A stretch of DNA of 16,674 nt, from assembly GCA_937907485.1 (NCBI GenBank), contig CALESR010000065.1, positions 1-16,674 on the forward strand. Direction: 5' to 3'. Under the pieces are notes generated by a model that was not told the DNA's origin, made no database searches, and saw only the letters and a program-made list of their open reading frames with translations. The DNA is from an uncultured Paracoccaceae bacterium. GTDB lineage: Bacteria > Pseudomonadota > Alphaproteobacteria > Rhodobacterales > Rhodobacteraceae. The first letter of the stretch is position 1, and every line of letters begins with the position of its first letter. The translations under genes were made by a program, and so were the position numbers. This document shows, piece by piece, positions 1 to 6,951 of the stretch.

Positions 1-1226
1 CCTGGGGGGTGATCGACCTGCTGGCCGTCACCGATTTCCCCGACTGGCGGATGAAGTCCTTTGTGCGGTCGGCGGACGAGGGCATTCTGATGGTGCTGCC
101 GCGCGAGGGCGGGCATCTGGTGCGGCTCTATGTCGAGATGGACGCGCTGGGCGAGGATGAGCGCGCCTCGGACCGGGGTATGGATGAGAACCACATCATC
201 GCCAAGGCGCAGCGCATCCTCGCGCCGTTTTCGCTGGAGGCCAAAGAGGTGGTCTGGTGGTCGATCTATGAAATCGGCCACCGGCTGACCGACACCTTTG
301 ACGATGTGCCCGCCGGGCAGGCCGCCCAGCGCAACCCGCGGGTCATGCTGGCTGGCGACGCCTGCCACACGCATTCGCCCAAGGCCGGGCAAGGGATGAA
401 TGTGTCGATGGGCGATACGTTCAATCTGGGGTGGAAACTGATCTCCGTGCTCAAGGGCCGCGCCGATGCGTCCTTGCTGCATTCCTATACCGCCGAGCGG
501 CGCGGCGCGGCCAAGGGGCTGGTGGAGTTCGACCACAAATGGGCGCGCGTGGTTGGTGCGCGGGCCGAGGACGATGCCACCAGCGGCCTGCCCCGCGTGG
601 CGCGCGAGTTCGTCAACAACCTGCCCTTCACCTGCGGGCTGACGATCCAGTATGAACCCTCGGCGCTGACCGGCACGGGAGAACATCAGCATCTGGCGAC
701 GGGGTTCGAGATCGGCAAGCGCTTTCACTCGGTGCCGGTGATCCGGCTGGCGGATGCCAAGCCGATGCATCTGGGCCATGTCGTGCAGGCCGATGCGCGC
801 TGGCGGCTGATCGCCTTTGCGCCCAAGGGGGATGCAGGCCAGAGCGGGGGTGCCATCGCGCGGCTGTGCGGGTTCCTGTCGGGCGACCCGGCCTCGCCCG
901 TGCTGCGTCACACGGCCAAGGGCGAGGATATCGACGCGGTGATCGACCTGCGCGCGGTCTTTGGCCAAGGGTTCCGCGAGCTGGATTACGCCGCGATGCC
1001 CGCCCTGCTGCGGCCTGCCGTCGGGCGCTATGGCCTGTGCGATTATGAAAAGGTGTTCTGTGTCGATCACAAGCTGGGCGTGGACATCCACGCCGAGCGC
1101 GGCATCGACACGGCGGCGGGGTGTCTGGTGATCGTGCGGCCGGACCAGCATGTCGCGCAGATCCTGCCGCTGGACGCCCATGCGGCGCTGAGCGCCTTTT
1201 TTGCCGGGTTTCTGCGGGTGGTGTGA
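1..1226 (+). CDS. FAD-dependent aromatic-ring hydroxylase of the phenol 2-monooxygenase / 3-hydroxybenzoate 4-monooxygenase family, 5'-truncated
   Basis: This is the C-terminal 407 residues of a flavoprotein; the reading frame is open through base 3 to the left edge, so the N-terminal Rossmann segment lies outside the window. Family members are usually about 600-640 residues, so roughly a third is missing. The second FAD motif GDACHTHSPKAGQGMN is visible at fragment residues 118-133, followed by a typical NLGWKL. The early stretch WGVIDLLAVTDFPDW and PREGGHLVRLYVEMD matches the substrate-domain region of MobA-type enzymes. From about residue 215 the sequence fits the thioredoxin-like C-terminal dimerisation domain of phenol hydroxylases. 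Known members use NADPH and O2 to hydroxylate phenolic rings in the cytosol; 3-hydroxybenzoate to protocatechuate is my best guess, but the substrate is not fixed by what is visible. It has no evident link to the genes that follow and converges on the next gene. Confidence 0.85.
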   Translation, partial: WGVIDLLAVTDFPDWRMKSFVRSADEGILMVLPREGGHLVRLYVEMDALGEDERASDRGMDENHIIAKAQRILAPFSLEAKEVVWWSIYEIGHRLTDTFDDVPAGQAAQRNPRVMLAGDACHTHSPKAGQGMNVSMGDTFNLGWKLISVLKGRADASLLHSYTAERRGAAKGLVEFDHKWARVVGARAEDDATSGLPRVAREFVNNLPFTCGLTIQYEPSALTGTGEHQHLATGFEIGKRFHSVPVIRLADAKPMHLGHVVQADARWRLIAFAPKGDAGQSGGAIARLCGFLSGDPASPVLRHTAKGEDIDAVIDLRAVFGQGFRELDYAAMPALLRPAVGRYGLCDYEKVFCVDHKLGVDIHAERGIDTAAGCLVIVRPDQHVAQILPLDAHAALSAFFAGFLRVV

Positions 1227-1237
1227 ACCGGGACGCG

Positions 1238-1262
1238 CCCGCTGGCCGGGGAGGTCAGCGGG
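1238..1262. terminator. Hairpin between convergent genes, possible bidirectional terminator
   Basis: CCCGCTGGCC at 1238-1247 pairs with GGTCAGCGGG at 1253-1262 across a GGGGA loop, giving a 10-bp stem with one G-U pair. It fills the 44-bp gap between the stop of the hydroxylase gene and the stop of the opposing pilin-like gene. No T-run follows on either strand, so it is a GC-rich hairpin rather than a classical intrinsic terminator. Confidence 0.5.
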
Positions 1263-1270
1263 CAGGCCTG

Positions 1271-1870
1271 TCAGCGGCCCGAGGTGAGCATGGCATAGAG
1301 GTCTTCGATGCTGACCTCGGTGCGCGGGATCTCATAGCGGTAATCCACCATCGTCGAATAGGCCGCGCCGGCAATGTCGATGTATTGCGCCGCCGCATAG
1401 CGGTCCGAATCATAGAGGCTCGCGGCCTCGGTCAGATAGCGGATGAAGAGGTCGTTCAGCTCGGGCTCGCTGAGGCCGGTCATCTCATAAAGGACCGTTG
1501 CGTATTGGTCCGGGCTGGTCGCCAGGGGCACATACGAGCCGCTCATCCGGATCACCGGGGACACCGTGTCGCCCGAGCGGGTGTCGCCGGTCAGGACGTC
1601 GCCGCCGCCGCCGCGGGTATCGCCGCCAACGAGAATGTCGCCGCCACCGCCGGGAATGATGACCACGTCACCGCCGATGATGGGCGGGGCGCTGCCGCCG
1701 GACAGGTTCATCGCGCTGCTGGTCTCGCCGCCCAGACTGATGACACCGGTCCGCACCGCGACAACCGATCCGATGCCCAGACCGACGACGGCGGCGGCCA
1801 GCACCGTCCATTCGACGACAATGGCACCGGCCTCGGCCTGCAGGAACCGGCGCAGGGGGGTGATCGACAT
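1271..1870 (-). CDS. Small prepilin-like membrane protein with Gly/Asp-rich linker
   Basis: The 199-residue protein starts at an ATG with GAGGAG six bases upstream. Its N-terminus has class III (type IVb/Flp-like) prepilin form: basic MSITPLRRFLQAEAG, a probable prepilin-peptidase site after Gly15, Glu20 at mature position +5, then a hydrophobic helix at about residues 16-40. Residues 58-105 are a low-complexity linker rich in GGD and GGGGD. Residues 106-199 form a separate, acidic and Tyr-rich C-terminal region that I do not recognise. It is too long for a major Flp pilin (usually about 55-70 residues) and lacks a TadE second half, so it may be a minor pilin or pseudopilin. It lies 66 bp downstream of the GT39 gene on the same strand and may be cotranscribed. 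The sequence-level prepilin features are clear; the role is inference. Confidence 0.75.
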   Translation of the reverse strand: MSITPLRRFLQAEAGAIVVEWTVLAAAVVGLGIGSVVAVRTGVISLGGETSSAMNLSGGSAPPIIGGDVVIIPGGGGDILVGGDTRGGGGDVLTGDTRSGDTVSPVIRMSGSYVPLATSPDQYATVLYEMTGLSEPELNDLFIRYLTEAASLYDSDRYAAAQYIDIAGAAYSTMVDYRYEIPRTEVSIEDLYAMLTSGR

Positions 1871-1930
1871 GGGGAACTCCTCTCACTGACAAAGCGTTAA
1901 GCACTGTGGCAGCGGATTCGGGCGAAACTT

Positions 1931-1947
1931 TGACGCTCAGGGCGTCA
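1931..1947 (-). terminator. Weak hairpin over the GT39 stop codon
   Basis: On the minus strand TGACGC and GCGTCA form a 6-bp stem with a 5-base loop that contains the TGA stop of the glycosyltransferase, followed by AAAGTTT. The stem is short and the T-run is only three bases, so it might attenuate rather than terminate transcription into the pilin-like gene. Confidence 0.25.
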
Positions 1948-3655
1948 GGGCCTGCAAGAGGTGCTGACGATAGGCGGCCTCGGAAAAGCAGGGCTCGCGC
2001 AGGAAGATCTGCACGACGGGATGGTCATAGACGCGCCAAGGCTCTTGCGCCCAGGAATCGTCAAAGGGAAACAGCGGCAGCGGATAGCCCCGGTCCAGCA
2101 CCAGCACCGGCGCAAAGCAGGCCTGACCGGAGAACAGCGCGGCATAATGCGCCGTGGTCAGTGGAAACCGGTCCGGCAGGCGCGGCATCACCGCCGACTG
2201 GCGGTCGGAGGACAGCACCAGCACATCCGTGCGCGCCAGCAGCGCGGCGAGGCGCTGGGCCTTTTCCGGGCTGTCGGGGTCGGTGATGTCGAGCACCTGC
2301 AGCGTGAACCAGCCGTCATGCGAGGGCCAGCGATGCGGCTCGCCCTCGGTCAGGGCGACGATGGTGGGCAAATGGTCGTCCCAAGCGGTCTCGTTGGTCA
2401 GGATGGTGCCCCGCGGCAGCGCCCAGAGCCAGTGCGAGGCCAGAATCCGTGGATGGTCGCCGTCATGCAGCCGCACCGTGCCCGAGCCCCAGTAAAGCGC
2501 CAGTGCCAGCGCAGTCAGGGCCGCCGGGGTGCCGATCCGGCGCAGGGCGGGCGCCAGCAGCACCGCCATCGCCGCCATGCCCGGCGCGGCATAGCGCAGG
2601 GCGCTGACCGAACTGATCGCCGTCAGCGCCAGATACACCACCAGCACCGCCAGCGGCACGAGCGCCGCGCCGCCCAGCGACCGCCAGCGCAGGGCCAGCA
2701 GCAGACCCACCGCCACCGGCCCGACGCCAAACAGCGCGAAATCCCGCAGCAGCCGCAGCGGGCCATACCCGGCGATCCACTGCCAGTTGGGCGGGAACCC
2801 CGGCGAGGCCGTCACCTCGGCCAGACCACGAAAATCGGCGACCCAGTCGGGCGACAGGGCAAAGGGCGAGAACCCGTCAAAGGCAAAGGGATTGGCCAGC
2901 CGGAACAGCACGAACCCGGCCAGCAGCATCAGCAGCGCGGCCAGCAGCGCCCGTCGGGCGGGCAACCCCGCGCGCAGGGCGAGAGCCAGCGCCAGCGCGG
3001 CGGGGCCCAGCAACAGCACGCCGGTAATCTTGCAGGCCATCGCCAGCCCGATGAGCCCGCCCGCCAGTGCCGCCATCCGCAAGGCATCGCCGCGTCGCTG
3101 CGCCAGCGCGATCAGCGGCACCAGCGCGGCCGCCCCTGCCGCCGACAGCCAGACATCGACCGTGTGGAAATTCGCCAGTTGCAGCACTGAGGGCATCGCC
3201 GCATAGAGCACGGCCGCGCCCAGCGCCGCGCCATTTCCCGCCAATAGCCGCGCCGCCAGAAACACCGCCAGCACCGCGCCGGTATCGACCACCGCCGAGA
3301 GGCCCCGCGCCACCGGCATGAAGGCGAACCAGTCCACCGCGCCCAGCGCCCAGCCCAGCAGCGCCCCGGCCAGCAGCGGCGCCTCGCCATAGACAAAGCT
3401 CGCCTCGCCGCGGTGGGGGTTCAGCGGCGAATCGGGCGAGAACCACCACCCGCCAAGGCCCAGCCCGGCGTTCGCCGGATCGCCCAGCGCGGCAAGGAAG
3501 GGCTGCGTGACCAGAAAGAGGTGGCGCTCGTCCGGGTGCAGCGCGGCATAGCCGTCCCAGGCAATGCCCGACAGCCGCACCCACAGGGCCAAGGCCAGCA
3601 CCGCCAGCAGCGCAAGGGCGGTCTTGATGTCGATGGCGTCGAGGCTCGGGCGCAA
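1937..3655 (-). CDS. GT39-like (GT-C fold) polytopic membrane glycosyltransferase, copy A
   Basis: This encodes a large hydrophobic protein with many membrane segments and a C-terminal extracytoplasmic part. After the first helix comes LHPDERH (H40-P-D-E43), the acidic first-loop motif typical of GT-C enzymes that use a polyprenyl-phosphate sugar on the periplasmic side. The C-terminus carries DDSWAQEP (from residue 532) and VYDHPVVQIF (from 542), a signature shared by this GT39 subfamily and matched by copy B at 12183-13895 (VFDRPEVILF). Start choice: the frame is open to 3859, but the extra 68 residues look non-membrane and non-conserved. The TTG at 3655 has GGAG seven bases upstream and puts a helix directly at the N-terminus, giving 572 residues; GTG at 3668-3670 is also possible. 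It is divergent from the TadG-like gene. Donor and acceptor sugars are unknown. Confidence 0.8.
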   Translation of the reverse strand: MRPSLDAIDIKTALALLAVLALALWVRLSGIAWDGYAALHPDERHLFLVTQPFLAALGDPANAGLGLGGWWFSPDSPLNPHRGEASFVYGEAPLLAGALLGWALGAVDWFAFMPVARGLSAVVDTGAVLAVFLAARLLAGNGAALGAAVLYAAMPSVLQLANFHTVDVWLSAAGAAALVPLIALAQRRGDALRMAALAGGLIGLAMACKITGVLLLGPAALALALALRAGLPARRALLAALLMLLAGFVLFRLANPFAFDGFSPFALSPDWVADFRGLAEVTASPGFPPNWQWIAGYGPLRLLRDFALFGVGPVAVGLLLALRWRSLGGAALVPLAVLVVYLALTAISSVSALRYAAPGMAAMAVLLAPALRRIGTPAALTALALALYWGSGTVRLHDGDHPRILASHWLWALPRGTILTNETAWDDHLPTIVALTEGEPHRWPSHDGWFTLQVLDITDPDSPEKAQRLAALLARTDVLVLSSDRQSAVMPRLPDRFPLTTAHYAALFSGQACFAPVLVLDRGYPLPLFPFDDSWAQEPWRVYDHPVVQIFLREPCFSEAAYRQHLLQALTP

Positions 3656-3852
3656 GGGGTCACTCCGCACAGGGTTGCCCCGACATACGCGGCCTTGCCC
3701 CGCCGCCGCCCCAAGATCGCGCGGCCCCGGTGTTTTCAACCGCCCGGCGTGACCGATGCGCAACATCGCCTCGTCCATCGGTTGCGGCGACGATGGGCGC
3801 AACACTGCCCAAAATTGCAGGATTCCAGCCCCATTTGCGCCATGAAGTCGGG

Positions 3853-3867
3853 TTAACAATTCGTTCA
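3853..3867 (+). promoter_or_regulatory. Possible CtrA-like box upstream of the TadG-like gene
   Basis: TTAA-N7-TTCA matches seven of the eight fixed bases of the alphaproteobacterial CtrA consensus TTAA-N7-TTAA and lies 30 bp before the proposed ATG. CtrA controls pilus genes in Caulobacter. In GC-rich DNA the match is notable, but it is a single short site, so this is a weak call. Confidence 0.25.
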
Positions 3868-3897
3868 GTGCCTGTTGAAGTGCGTGAAAGGCTTGTC

Positions 3898-5160
3898 ATG
3901 TCGCGTTTTGTGCCGAATCGCTGCCCCCTGCCCCGCAAGTCCCGCGTCGTCGGTTTTGCCACCGCCGAAGAGGGAACCTTTGCCGTCTTCAGCCTCTTTG
4001 TCTTTGTCGCCATGCTGCTGGTCGCCGGACTGGCGGTGGACATGATGCGCCACGAAACCGTGCGGGTGCGCATGCAGGGTGTCACCGACCGCGCCGTTCT
4101 GGCGGCGACGATGCTGGGGGCCAACAACGGCGTTGCGACGCCGCAGCAAATGCTGGAATCCTATTTCGCCGCCGCCGACCTGAGCGATGAACTGGGCACG
4201 CAGTTTTCGATCACCGAGAGCCTGTGGACCGGTCGCAACGTGACCGCGGTGCCCACGGCCACCGTGCCCACCTTGATGACGCAGATGATCGGCATCGACG
4301 ATTTCGCCGTCGCCACCCCGGCCTCGGCGGCGGAAATGGCGATCTCGGTCTGGCTGGATATCGCGATGGTGCTGGATATCTCGGGCTCGATGGGCTTTGA
4401 CGGCGGCGGGCGGATCAACGCGCTGCGGCAGGCCGGGTCGCAACTGGCGACGCAGGTGTTGACCGACAATCAGGACGGGCGCGTTTCACTGACGCTGGTG
4501 CCCTATGACACCGCCGTCTATCCGCCGCCCAGCATGTTGGCCCATTTCAACCACCTCCATGGCAACGTCGGCGACTGCCCGGATTTCCGCAACTGGAACT
4601 CGATCACCAACTCGCGGCAAGAGCACATGGACCTGCGCCAGTGCCACACCGACGCCTGGGGCCAGATCCGCCCGTATATGGGCGACGCCACCGAGGCCGT
4701 GGCCGCGATCAACGCCCTGCAACCGCGCGACGTGACCTCGATCGATCTGGGGCTGCGCTGGGGGGCGGTGTTCTTTGACTCGACCATGCAACCGGCGATC
4801 ACCCAGTTGATCGCGGACGGTGAGATCAGCAACGATTATGCCGACCGGCCCTTTGCGTGGAACGAACCGAACGTGGTGCGCGCGGTGATCCTGCTGACCG
4901 ATGGCGAGAATTGCTGCGGCCACCGTTATACGCAGGCGATCCAGGATCTGAACACGCTGTCGGTGTGCACGGAACTGAAGAACCGCAACGTGCTGGTCTA
5001 TGCCGTCGCCTTCGAGGCCCCGCCCGCCGGTCAGGCGCTGATGATGAACTGCGCCTCGTCGCCTGCCCATTACTTTGACTCGGCCGTTGGTGGCCTGCTG
5101 AACGTGTTCAGCTCGATCGCCAGCAACGTCGTCACCCAGACCCTGAGGCTGACCCAATGA
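3898..5160 (+). CDS. tadG: TadG-like pilus-assembly protein with VWA domain
   Basis: The 420-residue protein starts at ATG 3898 (AAAGG seven bases upstream); the frame extends further upstream but without pilin-like sequence. The N-terminus is TadG/TadE-like: AEEGTFAVFSLF followed by one hydrophobic helix at about residues 27-46, with the +5 position being Phe rather than Glu, so it is probably a non-cleaved anchor. From about residue 155 there is a von Willebrand factor A domain with a complete MIDAS: D160-I-S162-G-S164, Thr280 in DVTSIDLGL, and T334-D335-G336. Several Cys residues (for example NCC and CTEL) suggest a disulfide-bonded periplasmic domain. TadG proteins take part in Flp/Tad pilus assembly at the envelope and bind divalent metal through the MIDAS. 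It overlaps the TadE-like gene by ATGA. No tadA/B/C or secretin gene is in the window, so this is a detached minor-component locus. Confidence 0.85.
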   Translation: MSRFVPNRCPLPRKSRVVGFATAEEGTFAVFSLFVFVAMLLVAGLAVDMMRHETVRVRMQGVTDRAVLAATMLGANNGVATPQQMLESYFAAADLSDELGTQFSITESLWTGRNVTAVPTATVPTLMTQMIGIDDFAVATPASAAEMAISVWLDIAMVLDISGSMGFDGGGRINALRQAGSQLATQVLTDNQDGRVSLTLVPYDTAVYPPPSMLAHFNHLHGNVGDCPDFRNWNSITNSRQEHMDLRQCHTDAWGQIRPYMGDATEAVAAINALQPRDVTSIDLGLRWGAVFFDSTMQPAITQLIADGEISNDYADRPFAWNEPNVVRAVILLTDGENCCGHRYTQAIQDLNTLSVCTELKNRNVLVYAVAFEAPPAGQALMMNCASSPAHYFDSAVGGLLNVFSSIASNVVTQTLRLTQ

Positions 5161-5693
5161 GCCGCTTTCTGTCCCCCCTGCGCCGGTTTATCAGCCGTGA
5201 GGCAGGCACCGCGACCGTCGAATTCGTCATCGCCGTGCCGTTGGTGTTGTCGCTGCTGTTCATGTCGATCGACTTTGGCGCGGTGATGCTGCGGCAGGTG
5301 TTCCTTGACCGGGCCGTGGACATCGCGGTGCGCGAGGTGCGGCTGGGCAATGTGGCGTCGAACGGCCTGTCGACGCTGCGCAGCCTGATCTGCGAGCGCA
5401 CGATCCTGATCGGCAATTGCGAATCCTCGCTGACGGTCGAGTTGCGGCCGATCAACACCAACTCGTGGGCCGGGCTGAATACGCCGGTCGAGTGCATCAA
5501 CCGTTCGGAAAACATCAACCCGACGCTGACCTTCAACCCCTCGGCGGGCAATCAGGACCTGATGCTGGTGCGGGTCTGCGCCTCGGCCGATCCGTTCCTG
5601 ACCATCACCGGGCTGGTGCTGGGCATGGGCACGGCGACGGGCGGCGACCTGCAGGTGGTGGCGATAGGCGCCTTTACCAACGAGCCGGTCTGA
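5157..5693 (+). CDS. tadE: TadE-like pseudopilin
   Basis: The 178-residue protein starts inside the ATGA overlap with the TadG-like gene, with GAGG eight bases upstream. The N-terminus SREAGTATVEFVIAVPLVLSLLF is the classic TadE form: prepilin-peptidase site after Gly17, Glu22 at +5, and one hydrophobic helix at about 18-40, followed by a charged amphipathic stretch (RQVFLDRAVDIAVREVRLG). The rest is a small periplasmic domain with four or more Cys (ICERTI, GNCESS, VECINRS, RVCASA), suggesting disulfides. TadE proteins are pseudopilins processed by TadV-type prepilin peptidase and are needed for Flp pilus biogenesis. Length and layout are typical for alphaproteobacterial TadE. Translational coupling to TadG supports a stoichiometric partnership. 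Confidence 0.88.
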   Translation: MSRFLSPLRRFISREAGTATVEFVIAVPLVLSLLFMSIDFGAVMLRQVFLDRAVDIAVREVRLGNVASNGLSTLRSLICERTILIGNCESSLTVELRPINTNSWAGLNTPVECINRSENINPTLTFNPSAGNQDLMLVRVCASADPFLTITGLVLGMGTATGGDLQVVAIGAFTNEPV

Positions 5694-5706
5694 CGCCGCG
5701 TTCAAA

Positions 5707-5738
5707 GTTGACGCTACGTTGACTTAAGCTGCGTTAAC
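5707..5738 (+). promoter_or_regulatory. GTTGAC direct repeats and TTAA pair in the gap before the Pro-Thr-tailed gene
   Basis: The 196-bp gap between the two TadE-like genes begins with an unusually AT-rich patch. It holds GTTGAC at 5707-5712 and again at 5718-5723, exactly 11 bp apart (one helical turn), then GTTAAC at 5733-5738. Overlapping this is TTAA-N6-TTAA (5724-5737), one base short of the CtrA spacing. Repeats on one face of the helix suggest a bound regulator, but I cannot name it, and no convincing -35/-10 pair follows nearby. Confidence 0.3.
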
Positions 5739-5889
5739 CAATAGCTATTTGGGAGAGTTAAGTGCAGTCGGGCGTCGTGCGTCGCCGGTGATGCGGCTTT
5801 GGGACAGTGTCGGCCAGAGTGCCGGTCATCGCCCATGGCCTGTGTTCGTGGTGGCGTGGCCCCCATAATATAGTGGCGTCAGGGTTTTC

Positions 5890-6879
5890 ATGCTCCGTGT
5901 CCTGTCAGTGTTGAAGACCCGCCTGCGCGCCCAGACCTCTGGATCGGCCTCTGTCGAACTGATGATCGTCCTGCCCATGTTGCTGTGGGCGCTGGTGGCG
6001 ACCGTGGTGTTCTTTGACGGGTTCAAGGCGCGCTATCAGACCGAGATGGCCGCCAATACCGTCGCCGACCATATCTCGCGCGAGACGCAGTCGTTCACGC
6101 CGCAATACCTCGAAGGCATGAATCAGGCCTATGACGCGCTGGCGCGCGCGCGCTATCCGACGCGGATTCGCGTGTCGGCGCTGATCTGGGACGATTACCT
6201 GCAGCGCCCGCATCTGCACTGGTCCTATGGCACGCGCGGTCTGGCTCCGCTGCCGGCGAACGCGCTCGACCTGCTGGAGGCGGGCAACATGGCCGCGCTG
6301 CAAAGCCAGTTCACCGCGCAGTCGGGGTCGGTGTTTTCGACCGCCAGCGCGCAGATGCCGCGCGAGGATTATTACAGCAACATTCCGATCATCATTCCCG
6401 GCGAGACGATGCTGATGATCGAGACCTTTGGCCAGTGGCGGCCCTTTGCCTCGGTGGGGCTGGGGCCGATCCGATTGAACTCGCTGGTGGCGACGCGGCC
6501 GCGGTTCTCGCCGAATGTGTCGGTCAACCAGATCCCGCTGTATCCGCTGCCGCCGACGCCGACGCCGCTGCCGACACCGACGCCCTGGCCGACACCGACG
6601 CCCGAGCCCGAGCCGACGCCCGAGCCCACGCCAACGATGGGACCGACGCCGACGATGGGGCCCACGCCGACCCCTGGCCCGCCGACGCCGACGCCCCTGC
6701 CGACCCCGACGCCCGGCCCGCCCACGGCAACGCCGACGCCGACGCCCTATGTGCCGCCGACACCGACACCGACGCCGTATCCGACGCCGACACCCACGCC
6801 CTATGTGCCGCCAACGCCGACGCCGACGCCGTATCCGACGCCGACACCGACACCCGGCGAGCAGTGCACCTTCTGCTGA
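5890..6879 (+). CDS. TadE-like pseudopilin with long Pro-Thr repeat tail
   Basis: The 329-residue protein starts at ATG 5890 with AGGG about six bases upstream. The N-terminus TSGSASVELMIVLPMLLWAL is prepilin-like: cleavage expected after Gly18, Glu23 at +5, helix at about 19-42. Residues 43-217 form a periplasmic domain ending in LVATRPRFSPNV. From about 219 to 321 the sequence is almost entirely (P-T)n with interspersed Y, V, G, W, M and E, and it ends G-E-Q-C-T-F-C with Cys326 and Cys329. In my recollection, homologues that follow TadG and TadE in Rhodobacteraceae usually stop near the PRF motif, so the tail looks like an added module. Pro-Thr tails in bacterial secreted proteins are extended, often O-glycosylated spacers; that would fit the GT2 gene that follows directly on the same strand. 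The role as a third Tad minor component is inferred from position and N-terminus. Confidence 0.82.
   Translation: MLRVLSVLKTRLRAQTSGSASVELMIVLPMLLWALVATVVFFDGFKARYQTEMAANTVADHISRETQSFTPQYLEGMNQAYDALARARYPTRIRVSALIWDDYLQRPHLHWSYGTRGLAPLPANALDLLEAGNMAALQSQFTAQSGSVFSTASAQMPREDYYSNIPIIIPGETMLMIETFGQWRPFASVGLGPIRLNSLVATRPRFSPNVSVNQIPLYPLPPTPTPLPTPTPWPTPTPEPEPTPEPTPTMGPTPTMGPTPTPGPPTPTPLPTPTPGPPTATPTPTPYVPPTPTPTPYPTPTPTPYVPPTPTPTPYPTPTPTPGEQCTFC
6550..6852 (+). repeat. Pro-Thr coding low-complexity repeat with a 54-bp tandem duplication
   Basis: This stretch consists of imperfect CCG-ACG/ACA hexamers encoding Pro-Thr. The 3' part is a clear tandem duplication: unit 1 at 6745-6798 and unit 2 at 6799-6852, each encoding PYVPPTPTPTPYPTPTPT. 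The two units differ at five third-codon positions and are identical in all 18 residues. A smaller repeat, GPTPTM twice, lies just upstream around 6640-6665. Confidence 0.9.
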
Positions 6880-6951
6880 CGGCAGGATGGCTTGACACAA
6901 GCGGACGCCCCCGGCACGACCAAGGCCGGGGGCAAAACGGAAGGTGGCTTC

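Noticed and set aside
1271..1870. Assignment as a major Flp pilin or an RTX toxin fragment
   Set aside because: It is about three times too long for Flp pilin, and the Gly-Asp units do not match the nine-residue RTX repeat.
3656..3859. 68-residue N-terminal extension of GT39 copy A
   Set aside because: It is rich in Pro/Gly/Arg without signal or membrane character and covers most of the divergent gap; TTG 3655 with GGAG upstream is a better start.
5864..5869. CATAAT, a near -10 hexamer 20 bp before the Pro-Thr-tailed gene
   Set aside because: At 16-18 bp upstream there is no -35 better than TGTGTT, so a promoter cannot be supported by sequence alone.
6550..6852. Short periodic repeats that could suggest a CRISPR array or minisatellite
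   Set aside because: The period follows codons (Pro-Thr hexamers), there are no unique spacers, and the reading frame is intact; it is a coding repeat.
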